A stretch of DNA of 64,000 nucleotides from Portulaca oleracea (lineage: Eukaryota; Streptophyta; Magnoliopsida; Caryophyllales; Portulacaceae), in the NCBI GenBank assembly GCA_029582165.1, contig CM055877.1, forward strand, positions 20,992,355-21,056,354. The letters run 5' to 3'. Below are positions 13,638 through 26,207 of this stretch, piece after piece. Position 1 is the stretch's first letter; every line of letters starts with the position of its first letter. The position numbers and the translations under genes are program-made. The notes under the pieces are model-generated. The model worked only from the letters and a program-made list of their open reading frames with translations. It made no database searches and was not told where the DNA came from.

Positions 13638-14444
13638 GGCTATCCACATTGGTGTCCCTGGGAATGGGGATGAAGGGGGTATGAATAGTAGAAATAATAT
13701 TATTTTAATGGGTGTTGGGGGATGGTATTGTTAATGGTGTCCTTGGAGTTGGGGGATGAGGTGAGGGATGAGTGGGGTAGGAAGTAATATTTTATTAGAG
13801 TATGGGACCCACATGTAGAGTATAATTGTTTTTCTTTTTTTGTATTGGACTATATTTATTTTCTACAATGATAAAATTGTATATGTTATAATTAATAAAT
13901 AAAATATTAAGATTTAATTAAAAAACTGAAAATTATGTACTAATATATTTTTATTATATTATAATTTTTTATTTTAAAAAATAATTAATTTTTAAATTTT
14001 TAAATTTTAAAAAATATTTTTTATTATATTATAATATTTATAATTAAAAAAATTATTTAAATTACAAAATTGTAATTACAAATTCAAAAAAATCAACCGT
14101 TTGAAAAAAAATAAAGGAAAAGAGAAAGAAAAGAAAAGGAAAAACAAAAAAAACAAAGGAAAAGAGAAAGAAAAGAAAAGGAAAAGAAGAAAGAAAAGAA
14201 AAGGCAAAGTGGCCCCACTGAATCGCCTGCACGCGCCCCACGCGAGTGTGGCCCACGCGCCAGACAGAAAAAGTGGGTGGTGCAACGCACGCCCCTACCC
14301 CGCGCCTCTCTTTCCCCTTTTTTCCCCTTTTCCTCCCAGGGACGCATGAGCGTCCCTCAACCCATTTTTTTTTTCTTTTTCCTTTTTTTTTTCTTACTCT
14401 CTCTCCTAAGTCCCTTGGTGTGAGGGACACCATTAGGGATAGTC
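13638..14444. mobile_element. Tourist-like (PIF/Harbinger-type) MITE
   Basis: About 807 bp with imperfect terminal inverted repeats beginning GGCTATCCACATTGGTG on the left and GACTATCCCTAATGGTG on the right. It is flanked by TAA (13635-13637 and 14445-14447), the typical Harbinger target duplication. A 7-bp duplication TCTAAGG is an equally exact reading that would suggest another superfamily. No transposase. The right third is made of AAAGA/AAGGAAAA runs. Confidence 0.6.
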
Positions 14445-14447
14445 TAA

Positions 14448-17400
14448 GGGTTGCAATTCTCCTCCCGGTTTACTATGGTCAAACTTAACATTTTGACAAA
14501 TTAGACACTTACTAACATAATCCGTTATTTCCTTCTTCATGTTATACCACCAAAATTTTTGCTTTAAATCCGCATACATTTTATCTCGACCAGGATGTAT
14601 TGAAAATAAAGAACTATGAGCTTCTTCCATGATCTTTTTCTTTAACTCCTCATGGTTTGGAACACAAATACGACCTTGAAATCTTAATGATCCATCTTTT
14701 TATATTTCAAAACCAGGTGATTTCCCAATTGTGATATTATTTCTCCGCTTCTCTAGGTATGAGTCACTTCTTTGGAGGGCTCTTATTTCATCCAGTAAGG
14801 TTGACTTAATTTTTATTGTCATGCAACAACCGCTTCTTTCTTTATGGACAATCTCAAGGTCAAGACTTCTAAGGTCTTCTAGAAGCATAGGTTGGGTGGT
14901 AATCAAGGTATTGAGATTATGATGAGTCTTCCTACTAAGAGCATCTGCTACAACATTGGCCTTACCTGGGTGATACTGAATATTTAAATCATAATCTTTA
15001 AGGAGTTCTAACCAACGACGCTGTCTCATGTTTAATTCTTTTTGAGTAAAAATATACTTAAGACTCTTATGATCCGTAAAGATACGACAAGGAACGCCAT
15101 ATAGATAATGTCTCCAAATTTTTAATGCAAAGACCATTGCAGCTAGCTCAAGATCATGAGTAGGATAATTCTTTTCATAGGGTTTGAGTTGCCTAGAGGC
15201 ATATGCTATAACCCGATCATTTTGCATAAGTACATATCCTAAACCATTCTTGGATGCATCACTATAAACAGTAAATTCTCCATCTTCAGATGGGAGGGAA
15301 AGAACAGGAGCTGAGGTAAGACGAACTTTGAGTTCTTGAAAGGCTTGATCACACCTAGAATCCCATTCAAATTTGGTGGTTTTTTTCAAGAGATTGGTAA
15401 GAGGTAGTGCAATTTTAGAGAAATCTTTTACAAACCTACGATAGTATCCAGCTAATCAAAGGAAGCTCCTAACCTCAGTAACATTAGTGGGTCTAGGCCA
15501 ATCACTGATAGCTTGAATCTTTTGTGGGTCCACTCTAACTCCTTCCTTAGATATCACATGTCCCAAAAAGTTCACTTCTTCTAGCCAAAACTCACACTTC
15601 TTGAATTTAGCAAACAATTTTTGGTCTCTCAAGGTTTGCAACACTATCCGCAAATGATTTTCATGCTCCTCCTTAGTTCTAGAATATATCAAAATATCAT
15701 CAATGAACACAAACTTATCAAGGTAAGGCTGAAAAATTCTATTCATTTGATCCATAAATACAGCAGGTGCATTAGTAAGCCCAAAAGGCATAACCACAAA
15801 TTCATAATGACCATAACGAGTCCTAAAAGCTGCTTTAGGAATATCCTCAGGTTTGATTCTAAGCTGGTGATACCCTGATTGAAGATCAATTTTTGAAAAG
15901 ACACTAGCACCTTGAAGTTGGTCAAAGAGATCATCAATTCTAGGTAAAGGATATTTGTTCTTAATGGTAACCTTATTGAGTTCTCGATAATCTATACAAA
16001 GTCGAAGACTTCCATCCTTTTTCTTAACAAAAAGAACTGGTGCACCCCAAGGAGAGACACTAGGTCTAATAAAACCCTTCTTAAGCAACTCCTCTAGTTG
16101 GACCTTAAGTTCGTTTAATTCAGGTGGGGCCATTCGGTAAGGTGGTTTGGATATGGGTTGAGTCCCAGGCACTAATTGGATCTCAAAATCAATATCTCGT
16201 TTAGGTGGTAAACCTGGCATCTCATTAGGAAAGACATCGATGAATTCACACACAATAGGTATGTCCTGGGGTTTCAACTCGGACTTGGACTCCCCCAACA
16301 CACAACATAAATAAGCTTCACATCCTTTCCTCATTAATTTCCTAGCTTTCATCAAGGATATGGTATGACACTCTAATTTGGCATTGTCCCCATGAAATAG
16401 GATTTACCCCCCTTTACTACCTTTTAAGACAACGACCTTAGACTTACAATCTATACGAGCATTATACTTTGACAACCAATCCATGCCTAAAATGAGGTCA
16501 AACTCAACAAGATCAAATTGGATAAGGTCGTCTAAAAAGGTCTCACCACTGAAGGTAATCAGGCAATTTTTGTAAATAGTGGTGCATATAACTGTTTCTC
16601 TAGAGGGAAGACAGATATTTTGTTTTGTTTGACTTTTATGAGATTCTAAACCCAATTTATCAATGACATATTTTGAAATAAACCAATGTGATGCATCAGA
16701 ATCAAATAACGCATATAAGGGTTTAAAATTTAAAGTAAGGGTTCCCGAGACGACCGTACCCGAATCACTTGCTTCTTTACGGTTCATGCCAAAGGATTTT
16801 CTCGTAGTGCCAGCTTTAGAGGGTGGAGATGTTGGTTGATTTTGACGTAAGGGCCTTACATGACCTTGAGCTACAGCTGACGACCTTCGTGGACAATCGA
16901 ACACTCGATGATGTGGGCTCCCACACCAGGTACACACATTTTGGCCTTCTCTGCAGTCTGCAGTCACATGGTTGGTACGACCACATTTCTTACAAGGCTC
17001 GATGGGTTTTGAGGGACCATGGTTGGGCTTTTTAAAAGGTTGGTTGGAGCTTGACTGACCTCTCCTATCATCCCATTTTCTCTTATTCTTGTCTGAGTTG
17101 GCACGCCTAATGTCCCCCTTAACCCTTTCCACATCGGTAGCCTTGTCATAAAGTTCTTGGTAGGTGCTAATATGTTGTCCTGCTAAATGGCCACGAATAT
17201 ACTCAGCTAGTCCCCTATAGAACTTGGTCTTTTTCATCTTATCGCTAGCCACATACTCGGGGCAGAAACGGGAAAACTCCAAGAACTTATCGGCATACTC
17301 TAAAACAGACATATTGCCTTGGGATAATGTGTAAAACTCTTCTTCCTTCTGTTTTTGGACGGCTATAGGGTGAAACTGCTCTCTTAAGTCTTCCACAAAT

Positions 17401-17846
17401 TTTTCCCAATTATACCCTGGCTCATGTTGTTTATGTTTGATGGTATTCCACCAAATATCAGCTTTACCCTTCAAGTAAAATGCTCCAATGTTGACTTTCC
17501 TACGCTCGGGGACTTGGATGGCCTCAAAAAGTTTCTCCATGGATCTAATCCAGTCCTCCAATTCAACAGGGTCGACTCTACCCCCGTAGGTACTAGGGTT
17601 TTGTCTAGCTACCCGGTCAAACATCCTACCATCTTCCTCCATAGTACTACTAGAATGATTACCCACCTTCCTTAACCGCTCAACAAGCAGTTGGCCCATG
17701 ACACTAGGGTCAATTCCCGTAGGGTTGGCATTAGGAGGGGTTGGGGTGTTAGGGATTTCATGGTGGTGAGGTGGGGTTTGGTTATTGTTTTGTGGGTCAT
17801 ACACCACATGGTTAAGGCCATTGACATCACTCTCCGGGTCAGACAT
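14448..17846 (-). pseudogene. Gypsy-2 Gag-Pol polyprotein with three nonsense codons, truncated in integrase
   Basis: One continuous minus-strand frame from ATG 17846 runs through Gag, protease, reverse transcriptase, RNase H and the start of integrase. Gag has a retrotrans_gag-type core near residues 90-200 and two CX2CX4HX4C zinc knuckles near residues 285-320. The protease loop reads DSD where DSG is expected. The RT catalytic box is FIDD. RNase H shows its first Asp (YSDASKNG). The integrase HHCC module is present, then coding stops at LQPLE on the deletion junction. In-frame stops lie at about 16401, between 15389 and 15456, and near 14698; there are no frameshifts. The RT is of the chromovirus type by motif. 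Not functional. Confidence 0.92.
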
Positions 17847-18139
17847 CTGCGCACAAAGGAATACGTAGGTCTTAGGGTAGGGATCTAATTTCTAGACACT
17901 TATAATTAAGCATGCACAATGTCATTTAAAAGTTTTATGGTTAGCAGAAAATATTTTTCATAGCAAATAAATATAGTATATGCAAAAATATAGCAGTTAG
18001 GTAAATGTAAACACGGAGAGTGCATAATTACACCTAATAAACAACCCTTACCCCAGTTCATTTATTAATTATTCCTATGTCTATACATTTTAGTTATAGT
18101 ATTTTACTTTCAAATTTTTGTCCCCTAAGGCTCGAACAC

Positions 18140-18151
18140 GCTCTGATACCA
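18140..18151 (-). other. Gypsy-2 primer binding site
   Basis: GCTCTGATACCA on the plus strand is the complement of TGGTATCAGAGC, two bases from the right LTR. It is the initiator tRNA-Met type and fixes the minus orientation. The stretch 17847-18139 is the untranslated leader and holds nothing else recognisable. Confidence 0.85.
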
Positions 18152-19602
18152 TCTGTAACAGCCCCGACCATAATCAGGGAGCTACTCATATTTTTATCTT
18201 GATTAATCTGGATTTAGCGGAAGCCTATAAGTCGGGGGCGTTATCGTCGCTTCTCCGTGGTGGAAAAGCAAGGCTTACACTAATATGATCCTAACATAAG
18301 GCAGAAATTTGAACGAGGAATTAAACAAAACACATGAAATTATAAATTTGATTTAAAGGAAAATACTTGATTTAAAAACCCATTAACAAGCGTAAAAATG
18401 AAAAGAAATTTTTAGGTTTTAGAAAATAATTCTTGTAATCAATAATCAATATAATTTGAGCAACTTCAAATGTTTGTATATAATGGCGTAAGTGGAAAAA
18501 CATGCTAAGTTAAATAAAATATCTAGATTCGTACATACATTCTAAGTCAAATAAAAAACAACATAAACTAAATTAAAACATAACTATGAGTTCAACATGT
18601 TAGGATTCTCAGGGCGTGGTTAGCAGACAAACAATAATAAGGGCGAAAAATAAATAAAGATTCGACACAAAGGAATTAACGTGGAAAAACCCAAACCGGG
18701 AAAAAAACCACGAACGATGCACTATCAGAGGATTACAACGGTGTTTCAGAGATTCCCAGACCTCCACAATCTCTCACATCCTTCCTAGAGTTACAATCTG
18801 AGAACTCAACACTCACAGTTGAGCCTCACACAACTCCCTCAGGAACACAGAGATTACAGGTCAATCTCTTGTGGTATAAGATGAAACACTCTCAATTGCT
18901 AGGTTGTCTAAAACAAGGAGAACAAGACCTCTATATATACTAGAAGGTACAAAAGGAAACCCTAGGGTACAACCTAGAAAATAGCCGTCGCAAGGAAATA
19001 ACACAAACATGGGCTAACACACGCGACCCATCAAAATAACCGCCGCAGCCGCAAAAACGCTGGCTGCGCGCTGGCTGCGTTTTGCTATAAACGACTACTG
19101 GACTTGAAGCTGGCAGCGGGAAGAAAAACGCAGGCTGCGTTTTTCTCTTTTCCTTCGATTCTTCCTTCTTCCGCTCCTTCATATTTGGTCTTTATTCCCA
19201 ACAAAAAGGTCTTCACACCCAACCTTGCAGACACAGACTTCTACCACTTCAACACCTTCTCAAATCCTCTAGTGCACCCATCTCGATCTTATTCAGCAAA
19301 GATCAACAGAGGTCCCAGTTGACCTCCCATCAACTTCTCTTTTTGCATCAGGCTCCCACTTGAACTGATCATGCCCCTGCAACTTCGACATACGCATCAT
19401 CGTCAGCAACTTAGGGGAATTTTTGATTGGGATTTTACCTCGTGTTGAACTTGTCGAATTCCCGTGCAGGTTAGATGCGTTTCTCGGCTGACCATCCGTT
19501 CCCGTAGCCTCGACCTGAAACCTCCTCGTTTCTGGTACCCTTCTCTCATCAGAGAAGCTAACACGCCATTGACGAGCATGAACAGGCCTGTTAGAATTAT
19601 CA

Positions 19603-20757
19603 ATGACAGAATATGGTTTCCCCTCTTTCCTGCCATTTGCAATTATCAGAGATCCTTTCGTTTACCCTCCATTGACCATCTTCAAATCTCATTGTGAACC
19701 CCTCCTCATCCAGTTGACTCACAGATACAAGGTTCTTGGTCAGACCCGGGATATACCGAACATTCTTCAACCTCCAAGTTCCACCCTTAGAAGTTTTAAT
19801 GTTCACATCACCTCTTCCTAACACCTTTAGGTTGTGACCGTTTGGAAGCCTAACCCTGCCAAACCTCCCCCTCACAAAATTGTTAAAGGCCTCCCTGCTA
19901 GACAAAGAGTGAAACGAAGCACCCGAATCTATCACCCAACTCCCTTCTGACTTGTCAACACTAACAGCTAGGGCATCACCAATATCCTCGGCAGAATATA
20001 CAGAGTCATGGTCATTATGATTGCACTTCCTAGGTTTAGGACAATCCCTACGAAAATGACCTCTATCACCATAGTTCCAACACAACACTTGCTCCATGTT
20101 TAGACCTCTAGATTTTGATCGACCCCGACCCAAGTTCCAACTATTCCTCCTACCCCTGACAGTCAAAGCGTTCCTCGAAGACTCAGACACATCGGAATCT
20201 TTCCTACGAATACTTTCATTCAGGACAACGTCTTTAATTTCCCCAAACTTCAATTTCTCACCCTTCTTAGTAGAAGAAGTTACAGAAGTCACAAAATTTT
20301 CCTAAGACTTAGGTTGGGTAGCCAATAGTATATTAGCATTCATCTCATCGTTGAAATTAAATCCCACAGAGGTTAACTTTGATAGTATTATATTCAACTC
20401 ATTCATACTATCATACTTATCACCAGACTCTTGCATCTTAAATTCAAACAAACGACGTAACACATATACCTTGTTCACCGTCGAAGGTTTCTCATATGTG
20501 TTTTGCAAAGCCTCGAGCAGGTCTTTCGTCGTTTTCTAATCTTTGGCATTGAAAGCCACATTCCGAGCTAGCGTCAGCCTGACCGTACTGAATGCCTGAC
20601 CATTAAGCTCTTCCCAATCCTTCTGTTCCATCTCTTTTGGCTTATTACCCATCGCAAGATGCAACCTTTTCTAGCAGAGCATATCCTCAACGAGCATCCT
20701 CCACCATGCGTAGTCTTTCCCATCGAATTCCGGAATCTTCACAATTGCGCCCTCCAT
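19603..20757 (-). pseudogene. Copia Gag-protease fragment
   Basis: ATG at 20757 opens a copia Gag with the typical start (EFDGKDYAWWRMLVEDML). It continues in one frame to 19603 but has three in-frame stops: after MLC, after NAKD, and after TQPKS near 20,302. The CCHC knuckle is present as CWNYGDRGHFRRDC. The pre-protease and protease part shows WVIDSGASFHS, with the catalytic DSG intact, followed by the usual KNVRYIPGLTKNLVSVSQL. Coding is lost soon after. Inactive. Confidence 0.88.
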
Positions 20758-21260
20758 TGCTTCTCAGTCTACAGTTCAACCACGCTCCAACCAAAGCTCT
20801 GATACCAGTTGTTAGGATTCTCAGGGCGTGGTTAGCAGACAAACAATAATAAGGGCGAAAAATAAATAAAGATTCGACACAAAGGAATTATTGTGGAAAA
20901 ACCCAAACCGGGAAAAAAACCACGAACGATGCACTATCAGAGGATTACAACGGTGTTTCAGAGATTCCCAAACCTCAACAATCTCTAATAGCCTTCCTAG
21001 AGTTACAACATGAGAACTCAACACTCACAGTTGAGCCTCACACAACTCCCTCAGGAACACATAGATTACCTCTTGTGGTATAAGATGAAACACTCTCAAT
21101 TGCTAGGTTGTCTAAAACAAGGAGAACAAGACCTCTATATATACTAGAAGGTACAAAAGGAAACCCTAGGGTACAACCTAGAAAATAGTCGTCGCAAGGA
21201 AATAACACAAACATGGGCTAACGCACGCGGCCCATCAAAATAACCGCCGCAACCACAAAA

Positions 21261-21386
21261 ACGCTGGCTGCGTTTTTTATAAGCGTAGGCTGCGTTTTAT
21301 AGGCGCTGGCTGTGCCCTGGCTGCGTTTTGCCATAAACGACAACTGGACATGACGCTGGCAGCGGGGAGAAAAATGCAGGCTGCGT
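21261..21386. promoter_or_regulatory. Copia LTR palindrome cluster (13-mers of type ACGCTGGCTGCGT)
   Basis: Related 13-mers with complementary arms start at 21261, 21283, 21303, 21353 and 21374. The sister LTR has them at 19057, 19068, 19107 and 19128. Pairs 21353/21374 and 19107/19128 are 21 bp apart and 21261/21283 are 22 apart. They lie upstream, in the element's own minus orientation, of TATA boxes at 18932-18939 and 21136-21143. Confidence 0.6.
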
Positions 21387-22326
21387 TTTTCTCTTTTCCT
21401 TCGATTCTTCCTTCTTCCGCTCCTTCTTCATATTTGGTCTTTACTCCCAACAAATTGGTCTTCACACCCAACACTACATACATAAAACACGCAAACTAAT
21501 TCGAGCCATCTATGTGAGTTTATCAAATGATAATTAAACTAATAAATTACTAGGTGGTAGGAGTTATGCTTGTGCTGGTTGGTTTCCCTTTCCTTTGGTA
21601 CCTAAAACAAAACATGAAAACACAGGAGAAAAAAATGAGATGGAACTCAATATAATCGACACTCTAATGTAAAAATATTTTATAAAATCAAGGATCTCAT
21701 ATTAAATATAATATATGGAGGAGCTCATTTTCTTTCGAAATTCATTTTATTTATAAAACAAGAGAAGAGAGTATAATAAATCTGATATGATAATATATAT
21801 GTATGTTTGAGTGAGACCCTGGTTGGATTAGACCAACTATTATAAATATATATGCTGTTGCCGGCTATAACCATAAGATCCTGTCTTTCGCCATGCGCAT
21901 AGTTGAGTCGGTTATTAACTCAATCTCCGGTACCGGGAATGCTATAAGGGTCCACTTTAAAAATCATAAAATTATACGTGTAACAAATAAATGGTAAATA
22001 TTGCATAAACATTGCATGAGTAATGAAAATTGATAATTTTACAGTGCGAAGGTACAGTCATCGAATTATACCTGACACCGCTTGATTTGAATTTGATGGG
22101 ATACTACCAATTTGGAAAATACTCCAACTTTTGAAATTAACACATATACGTAGGGAATAATGGAAAAGTAATTAGTGAATAATTTTAACAAGTGAAATTT
22201 TAGGAGGATAATTGAAAAGAATGAAAGGAGAGAAGTTTTACCCCAATGGAATATTAAAGGCCACTAATTATAAACTAATTGGGCTTGGTTGAAATAGTGA
22301 GGAGGGGAATTTGGGTCTAATAAGAC

Positions 22327-23735
22327 GAGTGCCTCGATAAAAATGCCACTGAACTTTTTCAAAACTGCAAATTTGTCACCCGGAATTTTCATGTCATCAG
22401 AATGCCATTCATCTCTGTTAACTGTGTCAAAAATGCCACTTTTACCGACTGTTTACCTCCTATAGCAGGTAAACTACAAGTGGAGAGTGTTTAATGATAA
22501 TCTACCCTAAATTAAAAATTTCACCCACCCAATTAATTAACCCCCTCCCACTTAATTTTTTACCGCCTATATTTACTGCCCCTCCCCCCTTGAATGTTCA
22601 TCTTCTTCCTCCAAAGCTTCTCCCCAGCGCCATAACAAGTGTGTTTAATTTGTTTATTATGCATTAAAATTTCCCCCACCCAAACTACCTTAATTTTTTT
22701 TACTGCTACCCAGATTCTTCATCTTCTGCTTTCTTCTTCCTCCATTCTCTGCTCTTCTTCAACTCCTGTGCAAACTCCCACCATAACCAAGTCTCTGCCT
22801 CAGATCTTTTTCTTCAATACTGGGTGTAAAAATTAGGGTTTTCTTCTTTCTTCTTCCTTTGTCATCCTGAAAAACCCTAATTTCAACATTTAAATACCAA
22901 GGCTCACCAAGTTTCATCGTCACTTCTCATCCAAATCATACCTCTCTGATTTTCCAAGTAAAATTTACAATTGCTAGCCCAATTGAGCAAGGAAACAACC
23001 AAATCTATATATCAATAAATACAAAAAATATAATTTGAGACGGGAAAGGGTTTAGAATTACCTTTAATGGGGAAGGGAAGATAAAACAAGGAAAGGGAGG
23101 ATGGTTTGCGGGCGTCGGTCACCGACGCCAAGAAGGCGTTATCGGGCACTCCGAACAATGGCGGAGTACAACGAGAGAGAGACAGATTAGAGCCATCAGT
23201 GAAACGACGAGTGAGAAGGGAAGAGTGGCGCTGTGGTGGTGGTTGGTCGGCGCGCAGAGGCGGCCTGAGCAGACAAGAATGTGGCTAGAGACTTGGAGAT
23301 CTGAGGCAGAGACTTGGAGAAGAGAATGAGAGTTTGCAGAGGAAGAGAAGAGAGTGGAGGAAGAAGAAAGCAGGAAAGCCCAAATTTTTAAGGAGAAATT
23401 GAAGAAGAAGAAGAACTGGGGAAGCTCTGTAATGGCGGAGAAGAGAAGAGGAGGAGAAGAGAAGAGGAACAAGAAGAGGAAGATGAAAAGAACAGGCCGG
23501 TAAAAAAGAGAAGAGGGGGTAGGGGTAATTAGGTTGGTAAAAAAATTAAATAATTTAGGTTTAGTGTAGGTATAGTGTTTAATGAATAGGTGACTGGCTA
23601 TTCCAGGTAAACAACAGGTAAAGGGGCAATTTTTTCCAAGTTAATCAAGTTTAGTGGCATTCTGATGACAAGAAAAATCCGAGTGGCAAATTTGCAGTTT
23701 TGAAAAAGTTTAGTGGCATTTTTATCGAGGCACTC
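22327..23735. mobile_element. Non-autonomous Mutator-like element with long terminal inverted repeats
   Basis: Terminal inverted repeats of about 80-100 bp start GAGTGCCTCGATAAAAATGC. It is flanked by an exact 10-bp target duplication CTAATAAGAC (22317-22326 and 23736-23745). The empty site is preserved in the sister LTR near 12,805. No transposase is present. The interior has an open minus-strand stretch of about 100 codons (about 23,330 down to 23,060) ending at a GT donor-like site, which could be a captured exon; I do not recognise the product. Size and target-site length fit a MULE. Confidence 0.82.
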
Positions 23736-24799
23736 CTAATAAGACCCTCTCTTTCTTTTGCCCGGAGAAAAAAGGGGAGCAATGGTGTCGGGGTTGAGCA
23801 ATGGTGTTGGGGTTTCTAGGCGGAGATTAGTGACGACGGGCGGTGGTTGGAATAGTAGGGGAAACCGGTGCATATGCCGGCGAAAAGGGAAACCACCGCA
23901 GCACGGTGGTTGCGATGGGTCGAGCCACCGAAACAGGAAAAATAGGGGAGCGGTTCGAGGCTATTTTGGGCGGCTGTGGTGGTGGTTTCCGGCGAGTTTT
24001 TAACTTCTAAAGGTAAGTATAATCTCTAATTGATGAATTAAGGTTGTGGTTTGGATTTTTGATTGGATTTTGGGATAAGTATTGATTGGGATTTTGAAAC
24101 GAGTGTGGTGAATTTTAGTTTTGGTTTTGCCACGGTTGAATTGGTGGTGGCGATTGCTGGTGAATTCGACGGTGGTTTAGTGATGGCGAAACTAGTGGCT
24201 GGAGGTGGTTCTTGGTGTTGGACGAGGAGGGGATCGGGAAGGAAAAGAAGTGGATGCAATGGTGATGGTGATGGTGGAAGGTAGATCGTTGGCTGGGCAG
24301 GCAGAGGTGATGTAAATGAAGATGGAATTGGTGAATCAATACAACTTGATTCTTGGATGTCTAGGTAAATATAATCTACTGAAGGTGTGTATATATACAT
24401 AAGATTGCAGAAGAAAAATTATAGTTGAATTCCAAATTGATGTTGGGTGGCCACCGAAAGTTTTGGGCTGGCTTGATTTTTGGTGTGTTGGGCGGTGGAA
24501 CAGAGGAAAGAAGAAGAACATAAGAAGAAGGAACAGGGAGGTAGGGGACAATGGAAAGATGAAGAGAAGAAGAAAAATTTGTGATACCAAAAATTATTAT
24601 TATTATTATTATTTCGATATCAAAATAAAATTTTGAACATGAATCGTAACAAAAATAATTTTCGGGAAGTTATTTGGTGTAATTTGAGTTGTAAAATTTG
24701 ACTGTTCACACTTGATCGGATAACACAATAGTTAATAAAAATGCTTAATAAAATAATTTAGATTATCAAAATCATTAAAATCTCGGCGGTTACAATTGA

Positions 24800-26207
24800 G
24801 TCTAACCATTCCTTAATGGGTTGAGTTATTGAATTTGTTTTTTTTGTTTTTTGCCCCCCCCCCCTTTTTTCTATCCCTTCCAGCACGACCACTTGAGATC
24901 TTCAGGAAAAGAGGATAGTTTAGTAGTGGTAATAGAGAGCTTGGCTTCCTTAATTGGGCCCTTTTGGGAATGAGACCTTGGAGAGAGCGGGCTTTGTGCA
25001 CTTCCTTCGATGCCTTCAGTCTTGGAATTTTATGGCTCAACATGTTATTAATTGAGTAGTTTCTTAACGACTTTGGGATAGCACCTATACGTTCCACCTT
25101 CCCCTGGGTCAAATGACGCTGACCCCGACTAATTTTGCCATGATCACGGGCCTAAGCTGGGAAGGAAGACCCCTAGACTATGACGATCAGAAGATCGAGG
25201 TTGTCATGATGCTCTTGCGACCGGTTATCAACCTCGCCAAAAAGGAGAGACTGAAGTAATCTCATTTTGAGAGGGTTTTTTGTAGTGCTGCCTTCGGGGT
25301 TTTTCCGCTCACGCAACAGAGATTCTTGATCTTGGCTTACTTTAATTTCAACGCCCTTCGGGGCTTCAGTTGGGGAGAAGTCGCACATGGTACTTTCATT
25401 CGATCTCTTCGAGTGGGTTTTCAATCTTAACGTTCTAGTCGTAAGCAAGGTTAGGATGTCTTGAAACCTGGGGACATATCAGAGCCGAGTTTGTTGAAGG
25501 TCCTCAAGGTATGCTTGAATCTCTTCTTTATGCTTGTCCCTTATCTTGTCGTTATTCCATGCATTTTTTTAATTGACTTTCGACCTGTGCTCCTTCGGTT
25601 CGTAGACCTGGCTTTACGAGTACATCCAGACCATAGTTATTTTGACCCAGTGTACTTTCCAGACCATCCCTACAACTACCCGATAGTCCCGGGGTCAAGT
25701 AGTGGGTTTGAAGCCGAGTAATGCTCAGTTGAACTTCTTCCGACGTTGTCTCGATGAGCTCGTACCTGTTAGTGACCTTCATGTGGTTCTCCTCTTTTCT
25801 TTTCTTTTCATTTTTTTCGCATAACATTGGTTGCTTACTTACTGAATTCTTGTAGGACCAGGTCAACTGGTGTCCTTGATAGTTTTCAATTTAGCAGGGA
25901 GGTAGTGGACTATATATGTCTCCACTAGGAGGACTCTCATGTGTCGACCCTATGGGTTCATCTGGTATTTGCTTGAGCAAGTCATATCGCAACTCTTCGG
26001 GCGTTATCCTCCTTATATTCAAGCAGACCCACCCATCGGGAAGTATGATTATAGGTTACTATCGTGGGGGCAGTTTCAGGAAGCTCGTGAGGGATGGGCT
26101 TTGGCTAATTTCATAGTTGATGTTGGTGATGTCAGTTTGTGGCATGCATTAAAAATCAACTCTTTACCTATAGCCCAAACGGTGTGTAAGCAATTGGCAG
26201 TGTAAGG
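24800..26207 (+). pseudogene. PMD-2: plant mobile domain (aminotransferase-like) gene, exons 2-5, decayed
   Basis: Conserved PMD blocks appear in order on the + strand. RLWDSTYTFHLPLGQ then MTLTPTNFAMITGL (about 25,070-25,150) match FWDTTNSFHLPVGAM and TVTPTDFVMSTGL of the Tat-1 PMD gene. RFLILAYFNF follows near 25,325. An exon at 25606-25767 (TWLYEYI ... RRCLDELVP) is bounded by AG and GT, and the next exon begins at 25856 with DQVNWCP. The two genes thus share intron positions, and exon 4 is 162 versus 159 bp. Several stops and frameshifts break it, for example one just before RLWDST and one after DQVNWCP. PMD proteins such as MAIN and MAIL1 of Arabidopsis act in the nucleus in genome stability and TE silencing. 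This copy is not functional. Confidence 0.78.

Larger units (their letters stand above)
18598..21473 (-). mobile_element. Ty1/copia retrotransposon, internally deleted, inside the gypsy-2 LTR
   Basis: Two LTRs (18598-19223 and 20810-21473), both starting TGTTAGGATT. The right one ends CCCAACA, and a PBS (GCTCTGATACCA) lies at 20796-20807. Flanks are CAACA on the left and CTACA on the right, a target duplication with one mismatch. The undisturbed sister LTR near 11,955 shows the empty site. The interior is only 1.6 kb: Gag and protease remain, while integrase, RT and RNase H are gone. The left LTR lacks a clear polypurine tract beside it, so the deletion reaches close to that LTR. Confidence 0.87.
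11509..24794 (-). mobile_element. Gypsy-2: Ty3/gypsy retrotransposon, deleted and invaded by three other elements
   Basis: The element starts TGTAACATCC (left LTR) and ends GGTTACA. It is flanked by the target duplication ATTGA (11504-11508 and 24795-24799). It reads on the minus strand: 5' LTR on the right, PBS at 18140-18151, then Gag-protease-RT-RNase H-integrase running leftwards. The polyprotein stops inside the integrase zinc-binding domain. The integrase core, the 3' end of pol and about 240 bp of the left LTR are deleted. A MITE sits on the deletion junction, and the right LTR carries a copia element and a Mutator-like element. Removing both leaves about 2.34 kb of right LTR, matching the left LTR plus its missing tail. 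Confidence 0.9.
18154..24794 (-). repeat. Gypsy-2 right (5') LTR with two nested insertions
   Basis: Begins TGTAACAGCC and ends GGTTACA. LTR sequence lies at 18154-18597, 21474-22326 and 23736-24794. The inserts are copia (18598-21473) and a Mutator-like element (22327-23735). The last 240 bp (from about 24,555) are absent from the left LTR. Confidence 0.88.

Noticed and set aside
13109..13649. Genes in the gypsy-2 LTR
   Set aside because: The same frames occur at 24.0-24.6 kb in the other LTR; they are LTR sequence.
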